The position numbers and the translations under genes are program-made. Shown one piece after another: positions 5,042 through 6,520 of a stretch of 6,520 nt of DNA. Source of the stretch: Sphingomonadaceae bacterium (lineage in GTDB: Bacteria; Pseudomonadota; Alphaproteobacteria; Sphingomonadales; Sphingomonadaceae); assembly GCA_019245455.1 (NCBI GenBank), contig JAFARM010000020.1:1-6520 (forward strand), in the 5' to 3' direction. Position 1 is the stretch's first letter; each line of letters opens with the position of its first letter. The notes beneath the pieces are model-generated. The model saw nothing but the letters and a program-made list of their open reading frames with translations, ran no database searches and was not told the origin of the DNA.

Positions 5042-6520
5042 ATGCCCGCGTTCACCCGCGACCTCGAACACACGCTGCACAATGCGCTCGCCGAGGCGAG
5101 CCGGCGGCACCATGAATATGCGACGCTCGAACACCTGCTGCTCGCGCTTGCCGGCGACACCCACGCCGCCGCGGTGATGAAGGCGTGCGCCGTCGACATC
5201 GACGAGCTCGGCGCCAACGTCACCAAGTACCTCGACACCGAGCTCGGCGCCTTGAAGACCGATGCCTCGGTCGAGCCCGCCCCGACCGCCGGCTTCCAGC
5301 GCGTCGTCCAGCGCGCGATCCTCCACGTCCAGTCGTCGGGGCGCGAGGAGGTGACCGGGGCCAACGTCCTCGTCGCGTTGTTCAGCGAGCGCGAGAGCCA
5401 CGCCGTGTTCTTCCTGCAGCAGCAGGACATGACGCGGCTGGACGCGGTCAGCTTCATCGCCCACGGCATCGCCAAGGCGGGCCCGAGCGAGACGCGCGCC
5501 GTCAAGGGCAGCGGCCCGGCCAAGTCCGAGGACGAGCCCGAGGAGAAGGCGGCGAAGGGCGACAAGAAGGGCGGCGAGAACGCGCTCAAGCAGTTCACCG
5601 TCAACCTGAACGAGAAGGCGAAGACGGGGAAGATCGACCCCCTGATCGGCCGCCACGCCGAGGTCGACCGGACGATCCAGATCCTCTGCCGCCGGTCGAA
5701 GAACAATCCCCTCTACGTCGGCGAGCCCGGCGTCGGCAAGACGGCGATCGCCGAGGGGCTGGCGCGCAAGATCATCGAGGGCGAGGTGCCCGACGTGCTG
5801 AAGCCGGCGGTGATCTACTCGCTCGACATGGGCGCGCTGCTCGCCGGCACGCGCTACCGCGGCGACTTCGAGGAGCGGCTGAAGAACGTCGTGTCGGAGC
5901 TCGAGAAGCTGCCGCACGCGGTGCTGTTCATCGACGAGATCCACACCGTCATCGGTGCCGGTGCGACCAGCGGCGGGGCGATGGACGCGTCGAACCTGCT
6001 CAAGCCGGCGCTCAGCAGCGGCGCGATCCGCTGCATCGGCTCGACGACCTACAAGGAATTCCGCAACCACTTCGAGAAGGACCGCGCGCTGCTGCGGCGC
6101 TTCCAGAAAATCGACGTCAACGAGCCGACGGTCGAGGACGCGATCAAGATCCTGATGGGCCTGCGCAGTTCCTACGAAAAGCACCACCAGCTGAAGTACA
6201 CGCCCGAGGCGATCAAGGCCGCGGTCGAACTGTCGGCGCGCTACATCAACGACCGCAAGCTGCCCGACAAGGCGATCGACGTCATTGACGAGACCGGCGC
6301 GTCGCAGATGCTGGTCGCCGAGGCCAAGCGCAAGAAGACGATCGGCGTCAAGGAGGTCGAGGCGGTCATCGCCACCATGGCGCGCATCCCGCCGAAGTCG
6401 GTGTCGGTCGACGACAAGAAGGCGCTGGCGACGCTGGAGGCCGACCTCAAGCGCGTCGTCTTCGGCCAGGACAAGGCGATCGAGCGCGTGTCGAGCGCGA
6501 TCAAGCTCAGCCGCGCCGGC
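5042..6520 (+). CDS. clpA: ATP-dependent Clp protease ATP-binding subunit ClpA (3' end beyond window)
   Basis: The first 493 residues of ClpA, the AAA+ unfoldase that feeds substrates into the ClpP protease in the cytosol. The Clp N-domain (about 1-145; MPAFTRDLEHTLHNAL..., ATLEHLLLAL at 27-36) binds the adaptor ClpS and substrates. A charged Lys/Glu/Gly-rich linker follows (about 155-180). The first AAA+ module begins near 181: PLIGRHAEVDR (200-210), Walker A GEPGVGKT (227-234), Walker B VLFIDE (294-299), sensor-1-like CIGSTT (331-336) and arginine finger LLRRF (350-354). No coiled-coil middle domain is inserted, which separates it from ClpB and ClpC. The second AAA+ module opens at VFGQDKAIERV (473-483) before the window ends. 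ATG at 5042 follows GGGAGAAG. Family members are about 750-790 residues, so roughly two thirds is seen. The adaptor gene clpS, often directly upstream, is replaced here by vapBC. Confidence 0.98.
   Translation, partial: MPAFTRDLEHTLHNALAEASRRHHEYATLEHLLLALAGDTHAAAVMKACAVDIDELGANVTKYLDTELGALKTDASVEPAPTAGFQRVVQRAILHVQSSGREEVTGANVLVALFSERESHAVFFLQQQDMTRLDAVSFIAHGIAKAGPSETRAVKGSGPAKSEDEPEEKAAKGDKKGGENALKQFTVNLNEKAKTGKIDPLIGRHAEVDRTIQILCRRSKNNPLYVGEPGVGKTAIAEGLARKIIEGEVPDVLKPAVIYSLDMGALLAGTRYRGDFEERLKNVVSELEKLPHAVLFIDEIHTVIGAGATSGGAMDASNLLKPALSSGAIRCIGSTTYKEFRNHFEKDRALLRRFQKIDVNEPTVEDAIKILMGLRSSYEKHHQLKYTPEAIKAAVELSARYINDRKLPDKAIDVIDETGASQMLVAEAKRKKTIGVKEVEAVIATMARIPPKSVSVDDKKALATLEADLKRVVFGQDKAIERVSSAIKLSRAG

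Noticed and set aside
4919..6187. A 422-residue minus-strand frame antisense to clpA.
   Set aside because: It mirrors the clpA coding sequence and reads as Arg/Ala/Asp/Leu-rich low-complexity protein, typical of antisense frames in high-G+C genes.

Overview
The window looks like chromosomal DNA of a high-G+C alphaproteobacterium, most likely from the Sphingomonadales. The evidence is the strongly G/C-biased third codon positions, the alphaproteobacterial character of the LepA and ClpA proteins, a GGAAC/CGTT general-stress (EcfG-type) promoter, and a palindromic repeat with the core GTCATCCCGGC that resembles dispersed repeats common in this class. The taxon is inferred from protein character, not from a database search.

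Layout. (1) 1-321, minus: the N-terminal part of a calcineurin-like metallophosphoesterase of the UDP-2,3-diacylglucosamine diphosphatase-like group, cut by the window edge. (2) 461-685, plus: a 49-residue, almost entirely membrane-embedded protein (Lmo0937/DUF5670-like) behind a perfect EcfG-type promoter. (3) 732-900: tRNA-Pro(CGG) on minus with its own promoter. A short inverted copy of its anticodon arm lies just beyond its 3' end. (4) 923-1035: a large, nested palindromic repeat plus one decayed half copy. (5) 1053-2339, minus: an adrenodoxin-reductase/FprA-type ferredoxin-NADP reductase. (6) 2412-4205, plus: complete lepA (elongation factor 4), divergent from the reductase over a 72-bp gap. 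(7) 4233-4908, minus: a VapBC-type toxin-antitoxin pair, convergent with lepA, with visibly lower G+C than its neighbours. (8) 5042 to the window end, plus: the first 493 codons of clpA, divergent from the antitoxin over a 133-bp gap.

How the genes relate. This is mostly a run of separately transcribed housekeeping genes: translation (lepA, tRNA-Pro), proteolysis (clpA), redox (reductase) and probably envelope lipid metabolism (phosphoesterase). Accessory pieces sit between them: a stress-type small membrane protein, a repeat element and a TA module. The only clear operon is vapB-vapC, whose genes overlap.

I do not see a large undescribed system. The signals most worth checking are the EcfG promoter in front of the tiny membrane protein, the inverted duplicate of the tRNA-Pro anticodon arm in its own 3' trailer, the nested palindromic repeat, and the hairpin abutting the clpA ribosome-binding site.
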